A DNA stretch of 64,000 nucleotides from Ptiloglossa arizonensis (Eukaryota; Arthropoda; Insecta; Hymenoptera; Colletidae): the NCBI RefSeq assembly GCF_051014685.1, contig NW_027478395.1, positions 682,001 to 746,000 of the forward strand. The letters are read 5' to 3'. The notes beneath the pieces are model-generated. The model saw only the letters and a program-made list of their open reading frames with translations, did not search any database and was not told the origin of the DNA. A program made the translations under genes and the position numbers. Positions 22,001-35,500 of this stretch are shown piece by piece. How positions within the stretch are numbered: position 1 is the stretch's first letter; each line of letters opens with the position of its first letter.

Positions 22001-23110
22001 CAAGGGAAAAAATACGCGTACCGTTGTAATCGGGCGAGTTTCTACTTTCAGTTACAATAGGAATTTTTGGGTTAGGTCAATCCGTTCGCGAGATATGGGA
22101 GTTTGAAGCCAAGAAATGGTTGAGAAGGCAAGAAATTTTTCGCAAATCTGCTGCTCCAAACGCTTAAACAGAATGGGCTAGGGAAAAAATACACATACCT
22201 TTGTAATCGGGCGAGTTTCTACTTTCAGATGCAATAGGAATTTTTGCGTTGGGTCAATCCGTTCGCGAGATATGGGAGTTTGAAGACAAGAAAAGGTTGA
22301 GAAGGCAAAAAATTTTTCACAATTCTGCTGCTCCAAACGCTTAACCAGAATGGCCAAGGGAAAAAATACGCGTACCGTTGTAATCGGGCGAGTTTCTACT
22401 TTCAGCTACAATAGGAATTTTTGGGTAAGGTCAATCCGTTCGCGAGATATGGGAGTTTGAAGCCAAGAAATGGTTGAGAAGGCAAGAAATTTTTCGCAAA
22501 TCTGCTGCTCCAAACGCTTAACCAGAATGGCCAAGGGAAAAAATACGCGTACCGTTGTAATCGGGCGAGTTTCTACTTTCAGTTACAATAGGAATTTTTG
22601 GGTTAGGTCAATCCGTTCGCGAGATATGGGAGTTTGAAGCCAAGAAATGGTTGAGAAGGCAAGAAATTTTTCGCAAATCTGCTGCTCCAAACGCTTAAAC
22701 AGAATGGGCTAGGGAAAAAATACACATACCTTTGTAATCGGGCGAGTTTCTACTTTCAGATGCAATAGGAATTTTTGCGTTGGGTCAATCCGTTCGCGAG
22801 ATATGGGAGTTTGAAGACAAGAAATGGTTGAGAAGGCAAAAAATTTTTCACAATACTGCTGCTCCAAACGCTTAACCAGAATGACCTAGGGAAAAAATAC
22901 ACGTACCGTTGTAATCGGGCGAGTTTCTACTTTCAAATGCACGAGGAATTTTTGGGTTAGGTCAATCCGCTCGCGAGATATGAGAGTTTGAAGCTAAGAT
23001 ATGGTTGAGAAGATAAGAAATATTTCGCAAATCTGCTGCTCCAAACGCTTAACCAGAATGGCCTAGGGAAAAAATACACATACAGTTGTAATTTGGCGAG
23101 TTTCTACTTT
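19041..23110 (+). repeat. 4,956-bp duplicated block, copy 2, shortened to 4,070 bp
   Basis: Matches 14,085-19,040 with an offset of 4,956, then 4,955 after one A is lost in an A run near 21,125, then 4,070 beyond 22,531, where one 885-bp unit is absent. The rare CAATACTGCTGCTCC occurs at 18,781 and 22,851, confirming the last offset. Similarity ends at about 23,111, where CACATGCAATAAG replaces CAAATGCAATAGG. Confidence 0.87.
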
Positions 23111-24702
23111 CACATGCAATAAGAATTTTTGGGTTAGGACAATCCGTTCGCGAGATATGGGAGTTTGAAGCCAAGAAATGGTTGAGAAGACAACAAATTT
23201 TTCGCACTTCTGCTGCTCCAAACGCTTAACCAGAATGGGCTAGGGAAAAAATACACACACCGTTGTAATCGGGCGAGTTTCTACTTTCAGATGCAATAGG
23301 AATTTTTGGGTTGTGTCAATACGTTCGCGAGATATGGGAGTTTGAAGACAAAAAATGTTTGAGAAGGCAACAAATTTTTCTCACTTCTGCTTCTCCAAAC
23401 GCTTAACCAGAATGGCCTAGGGAAAAAATACACATACCGTTGTAATTGGGCGAGTTTCTACCTTCAGATGCAATAGGAATTTTTGGGTTAGGTCAATCCG
23501 TTCGCGAGATATGGGAGTTTGAAGCCAAGAAATGGTAGAGAAGGCAAAAAATTTTTCACAATTCTGCTGCTCCAAACGCTTAACCAGAATGACCTAGGGA
23601 AAAAATACACGTACCGTTGTAATCGGGCGAGTTTCTACTTTCAAATGCACGAGGAATTTTTGGGTTAGGTCAATCCGTTCGCGAGATATGAGAGTTTGAA
23701 GCTAAGATATGGTTGAGAAGATAACAAATATTTCGCAAATCTGCTGCTCCAAACGCTTAACCAGAATGGCCTAGGGAAAAAATACGCATACCGTTGTAAT
23801 CGGGCGAGTTTCTACTTTCAGTTACAATAGGAATTTTTGGGTTAGGTCAATCCGTTCGCGAGATATGGGACTTTGAAGCTAAGAAATGGTTGACAAGACA
23901 ACAAATTTTTCGCAATTCTGCTGCTCCAATCGCTTAACCAGAATGGCCTAGGGGAAAAATACACGTACCGTTGTAATCGGGCGAGTTTCTACTTTCAGAC
24001 GCAACAGGAATTTTTGGTTTAGGTCAATCTGTTCGCTTGATATGGGAGTTTGAAGCCAAGAAATGGTTGAGAAGACAACAAATTTTTCGCAATTCTGCTG
24101 CTCCAAACGCTTCACCAGAATGGCCTAGGGAAAAAATACACATACCGTTGTAATCGGGCGAGTTTCTACTTTCACATGCAATCAGAATTTTTGGGTTAGG
24201 TCAATCCGTTCGCGAGATATGGGAGTTTGAAGCCAAGAAATGGTTGAGAAGGCAAAAAATTTTTCGCAATTCTGCTGCTTCAAACGCTTAACCAGAATGG
24301 CCCAGGGAAAAAATACACGTACCGTTGTAATCGGGCGAGTTTCTACTTTCAAATGCACGAGGAATTTTTGGGTTAGGTCAATCCGTTCGCGAGATATGAG
24401 AGTTTGAAGCTAAGATATGGTTGAGAAGATAACAAATATTTCGCAAATCTGCTGCTCCAAACGCTTAACCAGAATGGCCTAGGGAAAAAATACGCATACC
24501 GTTGTAATCGGGCGAGTTTCTACTTTTAGTTACAATAGGAATTTTTGGGTTAGGTCAATCCGTTCGCGAGATATGGGACTTTGAAGCTAAGAAATGGTTG
24601 ACAAGACAACAAATTTTTCGCAATTCTGCTGCTCCAATCGCTTAACCAGAATGGCCTAGGGGAAAAATACACGTACCGTTGTAATCGGGCGAGTTTCTAC
24701 TT
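23111..24702 (+). repeat. Satellite segment containing the first part of a 708-bp (4-mer) duplication
   Basis: Nine monomers. The order CAAATGCACGAGG, GTTACAATAGG, GACGCAACAGG with GGTCAATCTGTTCGCTTG, CACATGCAATCAG begins near 23,610 and repeats from about 24,318; the shared AAATGCACGA sites are 23,643 and 24,351. The second unit runs to about 25,025, into the next block. The TCTGTTCGCTTG variant links this segment to the 1,593-bp duplication that follows. Confidence 0.8.
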
Positions 24703-26295
24703 TCAGACGCAACAGGAATTTTTGGTTTAGGTCAATCTGTTCGCTTGATATGGGAGTTTGAAGCCAAGAAATGGTTGAGAAGACAACAAATTTTTCGCAA
24801 TTCTGCTGCTCCAAACGCTTCACCAGAATGGCCTAGGGAAAAAATACACATACCGTTGTAATCGGGCGAGTTTCTACTTTCACATGCAATCAGAATTTTT
24901 GGGTTAGGTCAATCCGTTCGCGAGATATGGGAGTTTGAAGCCAAGAAATGGTTGAGAAGGCAAAAAATTTTTCGCAATTCTGCTGCTTCAAACGCTTAAC
25001 CAGAATGGCCCAGGGAAAAAATACACATACCCTTGTAATCGGGCGAGTTTCTACTTTCAGACGCAACAGGAATTTTTGGTTTAGGTCAATCCGTTCGCTT
25101 GATATGGGAGTTTGAAGCCAAGAAATGGTTGAGAAGACAACAAATTTTTCGCACTTCTGCTGCTCCAAACGCTTCACCAGAATGGCCTAGGGAAAAAATA
25201 CACATACAGTTGTAATTTGGCGAGTTTCTACTTTCACATGCAATAAGAATTTTTGGGTTAGGTCAATCCGTTCGCGAGATATGGGAGTTTGAAGCCAAGA
25301 AATGGTAGAAAAGGCAAAAAATTTTTCACAATTCTGCTGCTCCAAACGCTTAACCAGAATGGCCTAGGGAAAAAATACACACACCGTTGTAATCGGGCGA
25401 GTTTCTACTTTCACATGCAATAAGAATTTTTGGGTTAGGTCAATCCGTTCGCGAGATATGGGTGTTTGAAGCCAAGAAATGGTTGAGAAGGCAAAAAATT
25501 TTTCGCAAATCTGCTGCTCCAAACGCTTAACCAGAATGGCCAAGGGAAAAAATACGCGTACCGTTGTAATCGGGCGAGTTTCTACTTTCAGTTACAATAG
25601 GAATTTTTGGCTTAGGTCAATCCGTTCGCGAGATATGGGAGTTTGAAGCCAAGAAATGGTTGAGAAGGCAAAAAATTTTTCGCAAATCTGCTGCTCCAAA
25701 CGCTTAACCAGAATGGCATAGGGAAAAAATACGCGTACCGTTGTAATCGGGCGAGTTTCTACTTTCAGTTACAATAGGAATTTTTGGGTTAGGTCAATCC
25801 GTTCGCGAGATATGGGACTTTGAAGCCAAGAAATGGTAGAGAAGGCAAAAAATTTTTCTCAATTCTGCTGCTCCAAACGCTTAACCAGAATGACCTAGGG
25901 AAAAAATACACATACCGTTGTAATCGGGCGAGTTTCTACTTTCAGACGCAACAGGAATTTTTCGGTTAGGTCAATCCGTTCGCTTGATATGGGAGTTTGA
26001 AGCCAAGAAATGGTTGAGAAGACAACAAATTTTTCGCACTTCTGCTGCTCCAAACGGTTAACCAGAATGGGCTAGGGAAAAAATACACACACCGTTGTAA
26101 TCGGGCGAGTTTCTACTTTCAGATGCAATAGGAATTTTTGGGTTGGGTCAATCCGTTCGCTAGATATGGGAGTTTGAAGCCGAGAAATGGTTGAGAAGAC
26201 AACAAATTTTTCGCACTTCTGCTGCTCCAAACGGTTAACCAGAATGGGCTAGGGAAAAAATACACACACCGTTGTAATCGGGCGAGTTTCTACTT
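24703..26295 (+). repeat. 1,593-bp duplicated block, copy 1 (9 monomers)
   Basis: Nine monomers repeated immediately downstream at an offset of 1,593 bp, exactly 9 x 177. Shared markers include TCTGTTCGCTTG (24,736 and 26,329), CCCAGGGAAAAAATAC, ATACAGTTGTAATTTGG, GGCATAGGG and GCCGAGAAATGG. I saw no clear difference between the copies on reading them side by side. The junction lies in the TTTCAGA segment at about consensus position 161. Confidence 0.87.
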
Positions 26296-27888
26296 TCAGA
26301 CGCAACAGGAATTTTTGGTTTAGGTCAATCTGTTCGCTTGATATGGGAGTTTGAAGCCAAGAAATGGTTGAGAAGACAACAAATTTTTCGCAATTCTGCT
26401 GCTCCAAACGCTTCACCAGAATGGCCTAGGGAAAAAATACACATACCGTTGTAATCGGGCGAGTTTCTACTTTCACATGCAATCAGAATTTTTGGGTTAG
26501 GTCAATCCGTTCGCGAGATATGGGAGTTTGAAGCCAAGAAATGGTTGAGAAGGCAAAAAATTTTTCGCAATTCTGCTGCTTCAAACGCTTAACCAGAATG
26601 GCCCAGGGAAAAAATACACATACCCTTGTAATCGGGCGAGTTTCTACTTTCAGACGCAACAGGAATTTTTGGTTTAGGTCAATCCGTTCGCTTGATATGG
26701 GAGTTTGAAGCCAAGAAATGGTTGAGAAGACAACAAATTTTTCGCACTTCTGCTGCTCCAAACGCTTCACCAGAATGGCCTAGGGAAAAAATACACATAC
26801 AGTTGTAATTTGGCGAGTTTCTACTTTCACATGCAATAAGAATTTTTGGGTTAGGTCAATCCGTTCGCGAGATATGGGAGTTTGAAGCCAAGAAATGGTA
26901 GAAAAGGCAAAAAATTTTTCACAATTCTGCTGCTCCAAACGCTTAACCAGAATGGCCTAGGGAAAAAATACACACACCGTTGTAATCGGGCGAGTTTCTA
27001 CTTTCACATGCAATAAGAATTTTTGGGTTAGGTCAATCCGTTCGCGAGATATGGGTGTTTGAAGCCAAGAAATGGTTGAGAAGGCAAAAAATTTTTCGCA
27101 AATCTGCTGCTCCAAACGCTTAACCAGAATGGCCAAGGGAAAAAATACGCGTACCGTTGTAATCGGGCGAGTTTCTACTTTCAGTTACAATAGGAATTTT
27201 TGGCTTAGGTCAATCCGTTCGCGAGATATGGGAGTTTGAAGCCAAGAAATGGTTGAGAAGGCAAAAAATTTTTCGCAAATCTGCTGCTCCAAACGCTTAA
27301 CCAGAATGGCATAGGGAAAAAATACGCGTACCGTTGTAATCGGGCGAGTTTCTACTTTCAGTTACAATAGGAATTTTTGGGTTAGGTCAATCCGTTCGCG
27401 AGATATGGGACTTTGAAGCCAAGAAATGGTAGAGAAGGCAAAAAATTTTTCTCAATTCTGCTGCTCCAAACGCTTAACCAGAATGACCTAGGGAAAAAAT
27501 ACACATACCGTTGTAATCGGGCGAGTTTCTACTTTCAGACGCAACAGGAATTTTTCGGTTAGGTCAATCCGTTCGCTTGATATGGGAGTTTGAAGCCAAG
27601 AAATGGTTGAGAAGACAACAAATTTTTCGCACTTCTGCTGCTCCAAACGGTTAACCAGAATGGGCTAGGGAAAAAATACACACACCGTTGTAATCGGGCG
27701 AGTTTCTACTTTCAGATGCAATAGGAATTTTTGGGTTGGGTCAATCCGTTCGCTAGATATGGGAGTTTGAAGCCGAGAAATGGTTGAGAAGACAACAAAT
27801 TTTTCGCACTTCTGCTGCTCCAAACGGTTAACCAGAATGGGCTAGGGAAAAAATACACACACCGTTGTAATCGGGCGAGTTTCTACTT
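26296..27888 (+). repeat. 1,593-bp duplicated block, copy 2 (9 monomers)
   Basis: Direct repeat of 24,703-26,295. Its end is marked by TTTCAGATGCAATAGG at 27,889, where the start of the unit would have TTTCAGACGCAACAGG. Part of the same series, with the CCCAGGG and ATACAGTTG monomers, reappears once more from about 29.4 to 31.05 kb at an offset of 3,363 bp (19 units). Confidence 0.87.
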
Positions 27889-30800
27889 TCAGATGCAATA
27901 GGAATTTTTGGGTTGGGTCAATCCGTTCGCGAGATATGGGTGTTTGAAGCCAAGAAATGGTTGAGAAGGCGAAAAATTTTTCGCAAATCTGCTGCTCCAA
28001 ACGCTTAACCAGAATGGCCAAGGGAAAAAATACGCGTACCGTTGTAATCGGGCGAGTTTCCACTTTCAGTTACAATAGGAATTTTTGGGTTAGGTCAATC
28101 CGTTCGCGAGATATGGGAGTTTGAAGCCAAGAAATGGTTGAGAAGGCAAGAAATTTTTCGCAAATCTGCTGCTCCAAACGCTTAACCAGAATGGCCTAGG
28201 GAAAAAATACACATACCGTTGTAATCGGGCGAGTTTCTACTTTCAAAGTCAATAGGAATTTTTGGGTTAGGTCAATCCGTTCGCGAGATATGGGAGTTTG
28301 AAGCCAAGAAATGGTTGATAATGCAAAAAATTTTTCGCAATTCTGCTGCTTCAAACGCTTAACCAGAATGGCCTAGGGAAAAAATACACATACCGTTGTA
28401 ATCGGGCGAGTTTCTACTTTCAAAGGCAATAAGAATTTTTTGGTTAGGTCAATCCGTTCGCGAGATATGGGAGTTTGAAGCCGAGAAGTGGTTGCGAAGA
28501 CAACAAATTTTTCGCACTTCTGCTGCTCCAAACGGTTAACCAGAATGGGCTAGGGAAAAAATACACGTACCGTTGTAATCGGGCGAGTTTCTACTTTCAG
28601 TTACAATAGGAATTTTTGGGTTAGGTCAATCCGTTCGCGAAATATGGGACTTTGAAGCTAAGAAATGGTTGACAAGACAACAAATTTTTCGCAATTCTGC
28701 TGCTCCATTCGCTTAACCCGAATGGCCTAGGGGAAAAATACACGTACCGTTGTAATCGGGCGAGTTTCTACTTTCAGATGCAACAGGAATTTTTGGGTTA
28801 GGTCAATCCGTTCACGAGAAATGGGAGTTTGAAGCCAAGAAATGGTAGAAAAGGCAAAAAATTTTTCACAATTCTGCTGCTCCAAACGCTTAACCAGAAT
28901 GGCCTAGGGAAAAAATACACATACCGTTGTGATCGGGCGAGTTTCTACTTTCAGATGCAATAGGAATTTTTGCGTTGGGTCAGTCCGTTCGCGAGATATG
29001 GGAGTTTGTAGACAAGAAATGGTTGAGAAGGCAAAAAATTTTTCGCAAATCTGCTGCACCAAACGCTTAACCAGAATGGCCTAGGGAAAAAATACGCGTA
29101 CCGTTGTAATCGGGCGAGTTTCTACTTTCAGTTACAATAGGAATTTTTGGGATAGGTCAATCCGTTCGCGAGATATGGGACTTTGAAGCCAAGAAATGGT
29201 AGAGAAGGCAAAAAATTTTTCTCAATTCTGCTGCTCCAAACGCTTAACCAGAATGACCTAGGGAAAAAATACACATACCGTTGTAATCGGGCGAGTTTCT
29301 ACTTTCAGACGCAACAGGAATTTTTCGGTTAGGTCAATCCGTTCGCTTGATATGAGAGTTTGAAGCTAAGATATGGTTGAGAAGATAACAAATATTTCGC
29401 AAATCTGCTGCTCCAAACGCTTAACCAGAATGGCCTAGGGAAAAAATACGCATACCGTTGTAATCGGGCGAGTTTCTACTTTCAGTTACAATAGGAATTT
29501 TTGGGTTAGGTCAATCCGTTCGCGAGATATGGGACTTTGAAGCTAAGAAATGGTTGACAAGACAACAAATTTTTCGCAATTCTGCTGCTCCAATCGCTTA
29601 ACCAGAATGGCCTAGGGGAAAAATACACGTACCGTTGTAATCGGGCGAGTTTCTACTTTCAGACGCAACAGGAATTTTTGGTTTAGGTCAATCCGTTCGC
29701 TTGATATGGGAGTTTGAAGCCAAGAAATGGTTGAGAAGACAACAAATTTTTCGCAATTCTGCTGCTCCAAACGCTTCACCAGAATGGCCTAGGGAAAAAA
29801 TACACATACCGTTGTAATCGGGCGAGTTTCTACTTTCACATGCAATCAGAATTTTTGGGTTAGGTCAATCCGTTCGCGAGATATGGGAGTTTGAAACCAA
29901 GAAATGGTTGAGAAGGCAAAAAATTTTTCGCAATTCTGCTGCTTCAAACGCTTAACCAGAATGGCCCAGGGAAAAAATACACATACCCTTGTAATCGGGC
30001 GAGTTTGTACTTTCAGACGCAACAGGAATTTTTGGTTTAGGTCAATCCGTTCGCTTGATATGGGAGTTTGAAGCCAAGAAATGGTTGAGAAGACAACAAA
30101 TTTTTCGCACTTCTGCTGCTCCAAACGCTTCACCAGAATGGCCTAGGGAAAAAATACACATACAGTTGTAATTTGGCGAGTTTCTACTTTCACATGCAAT
30201 AAGAATTTTTGGGTTAGGTCAATCCGTTCGCGAGATATGGGAGTTTGAAGCCAAGAAATGGTAGAAAAGGCAAAAAATTTTTCACAATTCTGCTGCTCCA
30301 AACGCTTAACCAGAATGGCCTAGGGAAAAAATACACACACCGTTGTAATCGGGCGAGTTTCTACTTTCACATGCAATAAGAATTTTTGGGTTAGGTCAAT
30401 CCGTTCGCGAGATATGGGTGTTTGAAGCCAAGAAATGGTTGAGAAGGCAAAAAATTTTTCGCAAATCTGCTGCTCCAAACGCTTAACCAGAATGGCCAAG
30501 GGAAAAAATACGCGTACCGTTGTAATCGGGCGAGTTTCTACTTTCAGTTACAATAGGAATTTTTGGCTTAGGTCAATCCGTTCGCGAGATATGGGAGTTT
30601 GAAGCCAAGAAATGGTTGAGAAGGCAAAAAATTTTTCGCAAATCTGCTGCTCCAAACGCTTAACCAGAATGGCATAGGGAAAAAATACGCGTACCGTTGT
30701 AATCGGGCGAGTTTCTACTTTCAGTTACAATAGGAATTTTTGGGTTAGGTCAATCCGTTCGCGAGATATGGGACTTTGAAGCCAAGAAATGGTAGAGAAG

Positions 30801-32584
30801 GCAAAAAATTTTTCTCAATTCTGCTGCTCCAAACGCTTAACCAGAATGACCTAGGGAAAAAATACACATACCGTTGTAATCGGGCGAGTTTCTACTTTCA
30901 GACGCAACAGGAATTTTTCGGTTAGGTCAATCCGTTCGCTTGATATGGGAGTTTGAAGCCAAGAAATGGTTGAGAAGACAACAAATTTTTCGCATTTCTG
31001 CTGCTCCAAACGGTTAACCAGAATGGGCTAGGGAAAAAATACACACACCGTTGTAATCGGGCGAGTTTCTACTTTCAAAGTCAATAGGAATTTTTGGGTT
31101 AGGTCAATCCGTTCGCGAGATATGGGAGTTTGAAGCCAAGAAATGGTTGATAATGCAAAAAATTTTTCGCAATTCTGCTGCTTCAAACGCTTAACCAGAA
31201 TGGCCTAGGGAAAAAATACACATACCGTTGTAATCGGGCGAGTTTCTACTTTCAAAGGCAATAAGAATTTTTTGGTTAGGTCAATCCGTTCGCGAGATAT
31301 GGGAGTTTGAAGCCGAGAAATGGTTGAGAAGACAACAAATTTTTCGCACTTCTGCTGCTCCAAACGGTTAACCAGAATGGGCTAGGGAAAAAATACACAC
31401 ACCGTTGTAATCGGGCGAGTTTCTACTTTCAGATGCAATAGGAATTTTTGGGTTGGGTCAATCCGTTCGCGAGATATGGGTGTTTGAAGCCAAGAAATGT
31501 TTGAGAAGGCAAAAAATTTTTCGCAAATCTGCTGCTCCAAACGCTTTACCAGAATGGCCTAGGGAAAAAATACACGTACCGTTGTAATCGGGCGAGTTTC
31601 TACTTTCAGTTACAACAGGAATTTTTGGGTTAGGTCAATCCGTTCGCGAAATATGGGACTTTGAAGCTAAGAAATGGTTGACAAGACAACAAATTTTTCG
31701 CAATTCTGCTGCTCCATTCGCTTAACCCGAATGGCCTAGGGAAAAAATACACGTACCGTTGTAATCGGGCGAGTTTCTACTTTCAGATGCAACAGGAATT
31801 TTTGGGTTAGGTCAATCCGTTCACGAGAAATGGGAGTTTGAAGCCAAGAAATGGTAGAAAAGGCAAAAAATTTTTCACAATTCTGCTGCTCCAAACGCTT
31901 AACCAGAATGGCCTAGGGAAAAAATACACATACCGTTGTGATCGGGCGAGTTTCTACTTTCAGATGCAATAGGAATTTTTGCGTTGGGTCAGTCCGTTCG
32001 CGAGATATGGGAGTTTGTAGACAAAAAATGGTTGAGAAGGCAAAAAATTTTTCGCAAATCTGCTGCACCAAACGCTTAACCAGAATGGCCTAGGGAAAAA
32101 ATACGCGTACCGTTGTAATCGGGCGAGTTTCTACTTTCAGTTGCAATAGGAATTTTTGGGTTAGGTCAATCCGTTCGCGAGATATGGGACTTTGAAGCCA
32201 AGAAATGGTAGAGAAGGCAAAAAATTTTTCTCAATTCTGCTGCTCCAAACGCTTAACCAGAATGACCTAGGGAAAAAATACACATACCGTTGTAATCGGG
32301 CGAGTTTCTACTTTCAGACGCAACAGGAATTTTTCGGTTAGGTCAATCCGTTCGCTTGATATGGGAGTTTGAAGCCAAGAAATGGTTGAGAAGACAACAA
32401 ATTTTTCGCACTTCTGCTGCTCCAAACGGTTAACCAGAATGGGCTAGGGAAAAAATACACACACCGTTGTAATCGGGCGAGTTTCTACTTTCAGATGCAA
32501 TAGGAATTTTTGGGTTGGGTCAATCCGTTCGCTAGATATGGGAGTTTGAAGACAAGAAATGGTTGAGAAGGCAACAAATTTTTC
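27889..32584 (+). repeat. Satellite segment of interspersed partial duplications (16-, 17- and 19-mer offsets)
   Basis: Two stretches, about 28,245-29,340 and 31,077-32,350, share rare monomers: CAAAGTCAATAGG (28,245 and 31,077, offset 2,832 = 16 units) and CTCCATTCGCTTAACCC (near 28,702 and 31,711, offset 3,009 = 17 units). The change from 16 to 17 units reflects one extra monomer near 31,392-31,568. Between them, about 29,345-31,050 resembles 24.4-26.1 kb and 26.3-27.7 kb. The segment therefore looks mosaic, assembled from earlier blocks. Confidence 0.78.
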
Positions 32585-35500
32585 TCAATTCTGCTGCTCC
32601 AAACGCTTAACCAGAATGGCCAAGGGAAAAAATACGCGTACCGTTGTAATCGGGCGAGTTTCTACTTTCAGTTACAATAGGAATTTTTGGGTTAGGTCAA
32701 TCCGTTCGCGAGATATGGGAGTTTGAAGCCAAGAAATGGTTGAGAAGGCAAGAAATTTTTCGCAAATCTGCTGCTCCAAACGCTTAACCAGAATGGCCTA
32801 GGGAAAAAATACACATACCGTTGTAATCGGGCGAGTTTCTACTTTCAAAGTCAATAGGAATTTTTGGGTTAGGTCAATCCGTTCGCGAGATATGGGAGTT
32901 TGAAGCCAAGAAATGGTTGAGAATGCAAAAAATTTTTCGCAATTCTGCTGCTTCAAACGCTTAACCAGAATGGCCTAGGGGAAAAATACACATACCGTTG
33001 TAATCGGGCGAGTTTCTACTTTCAGATGCAATAGGAATTTTTGGGTTAGGTCAATCCGTTCGCGAGATATGGGAGTTTGAATCTAAGAAATGGTTGAGAA
33101 GCCAACAAATTTTTGCACTTCTGTTGCCCCAAACGCTTAACCAGAATAGCCTAGGGAAAAAATACACATACCGTTGTAATCGGGCGAGTTTCTACTTTCA
33201 GACGCAACAGGAATTTTTGGGTTAGGTCAATCCGTTCGCGAGATATGGGTGTTTGAAGCCAAGAAATGGTTGAGAAGGCATAAAATTTTTCGCAATTCTG
33301 CTGATCCAAACGCTTAACCAGAACGGCCTAGGGGAAAAATACACGTACCGTTGTAATCGGGCGAGTTTCTACATTCAAATGCAATAGGAATTTTTGGGTT
33401 AGGACAATCCGCTCGCGAGATATGAGAGTTTGAAGCTAAGAAATGGTTGAGAAGACAACAAATTTTTCGCAATTCTGCTGCTCCAAACGCTTAACCAGAA
33501 TGGCCTAGGGAAAAAATACACATACCGTTGTAATCGGGAGAGTTTCTACTTTCAGACGCAGCAGGAATTTTTGGGTTTGGTCAATCCGTTCGCGAGATAT
33601 GGGACTTTGAAGCTAAGAAATGGTTGAGAAGACAACAAATTTTTCGCAATTCTGCTGCTCCAAACGCTTAACCAGAATGGGCTAGGGTAAAAATACACAT
33701 ACCGTTGTAATCGGGAGAGTTTCTACTTTCACAAGCAACAGGAATTTTTGGGTTTGGTCAATCCGTTCGCGAGATATGGGAGTTTGAAGCCAAGAAATGG
33801 TTGAGAAGGCATAAAATTTTTGCAATTCTGCTGATCCAAACGCTTAACCAGAATGGCCAAGGGAAAAAATACACATACCGCTGTAGTCGGGCGAGTTTCT
33901 ACTTTCAGATGCAAAAGGAATTTTTGGGTTAGGGCAATCCGTTCGCGAGATATGGGAGTTTGAAGCCAAGAAATGGTTGAGAAGACAACAAATTTTTCGC
34001 ACTTCTGCTGCTCCAATCGCTTAACCAGAATGGCCTACGGGGAAAAATACACGTACCGGTGTAATCGGGCGAGTTTCTACTTTCAGATGCAACAGGAATT
34101 TTTGGGTTAGGTCAATCCGTTCGCGAGAAATGGGAGTTTGAAGCCAAGAAATGGTTGAGAAGGCAAAAAATTTTTCGCAATTCTGCTGCTCCAAACGCTT
34201 AACCAGAATGCCCTAGGGAAAAAATACACATACCGTTGTAATCGTGCGAGTTTCTACTTTCAGATGCAACCGGAATTTTTGGGTTAGGTCAATCCGTTCG
34301 CTAGGTATGGGAGTTTGAAGCCAAGAAATGGTAGAGAAGGCAAAAAATTTTTCGCAATTCTGCTGCTCCAAACGCTCAACCAGAATGACCTAGGGAAAAA
34401 ATACACGAACCGTTGTGATCGGGCGAGTTTCTACTTTCAGATGCAATAGGAATTTTTGGGTTGGGTCAATCCGTTCGCCAGATATGGGAGTTTGAAGCCA
34501 AGAAATGGTTGAGAATGCAAAAAATTTTTCGCAATTCTGCTGCTTCAAACGCTTAACCAGAATGACCTAGGGAAAAAATACACATACCGTTGTAATCGGG
34601 CGAGTTTCTACTTTCAAAGGCAATAGGAATTTTTGGGTTAGGTCAATCCGTTCGCGAGATATGGGAGTTTGAAGACAAGAAATGGTTGAGAATGCAAAAA
34701 ATTTTTCGCAATTCTGCTGCTTCAAACGCTTAACCAGAATGGCCTAGGGAAAAAATACACATACCGTTGTAATCGGGCGAGTTTCTACTTTCAAAGGCAA
34801 TAGGAATTTTTGGGTTAGGTCAATCCGTTCGCGAGATATGAGAGTTTGAAGCTAAGATATGGTTGAGAAGACATCAAATTTTTCGCAAATATGCTGCTCC
34901 AAACGCTTAACCAGAATGGCCTAGGGAAAAAATACGCGTACCGTTGTAATCGGGCGAGTTTCTACTTTCAGTTACAATAGGAATTTTTGGGTTAGGTCAA
35001 TCCGTTCGCGAGATATGGGACTTTGAAGCTAAGAAATGGTTGACAAGACAACAAATTTTTCGCACTTCTGCTGCTCCATTCGCTTAACCCGAATGGCCTA
35101 GGGGAAAAATACACGTACCGTTGTAATCGGGCGAGTTTCTACTTTCAGATGCAACAGGAATTTTTGGGTTATGTCAATCAGTTCACGAGAAATGGGAGTT
35201 TGAAGCCAATAAATGGTAGAAAAGGCAAAAAATTTTTCACAATTCTGCTGCTCCAAACGCTTAACCAGAATGGCCTAGGGAAAAAATACACATACCGTTG
35301 TGATCTGGCGAGTTTCTACTTTCAGATGCAATAGGAATATTTGCGTTGGGTCAATCCGTTCGCGAGATATGGGAGTTTGTAGACAAGAAATGGTTGAGAA
35401 GGCAAAAAATTTTTCGCAATTCTGCTGCTCCAAACGCTTAACCAGAATGGCCTAGGGAAAAAATACACATACCGTTGTAATCGGGAGAGTTACTACTTTC

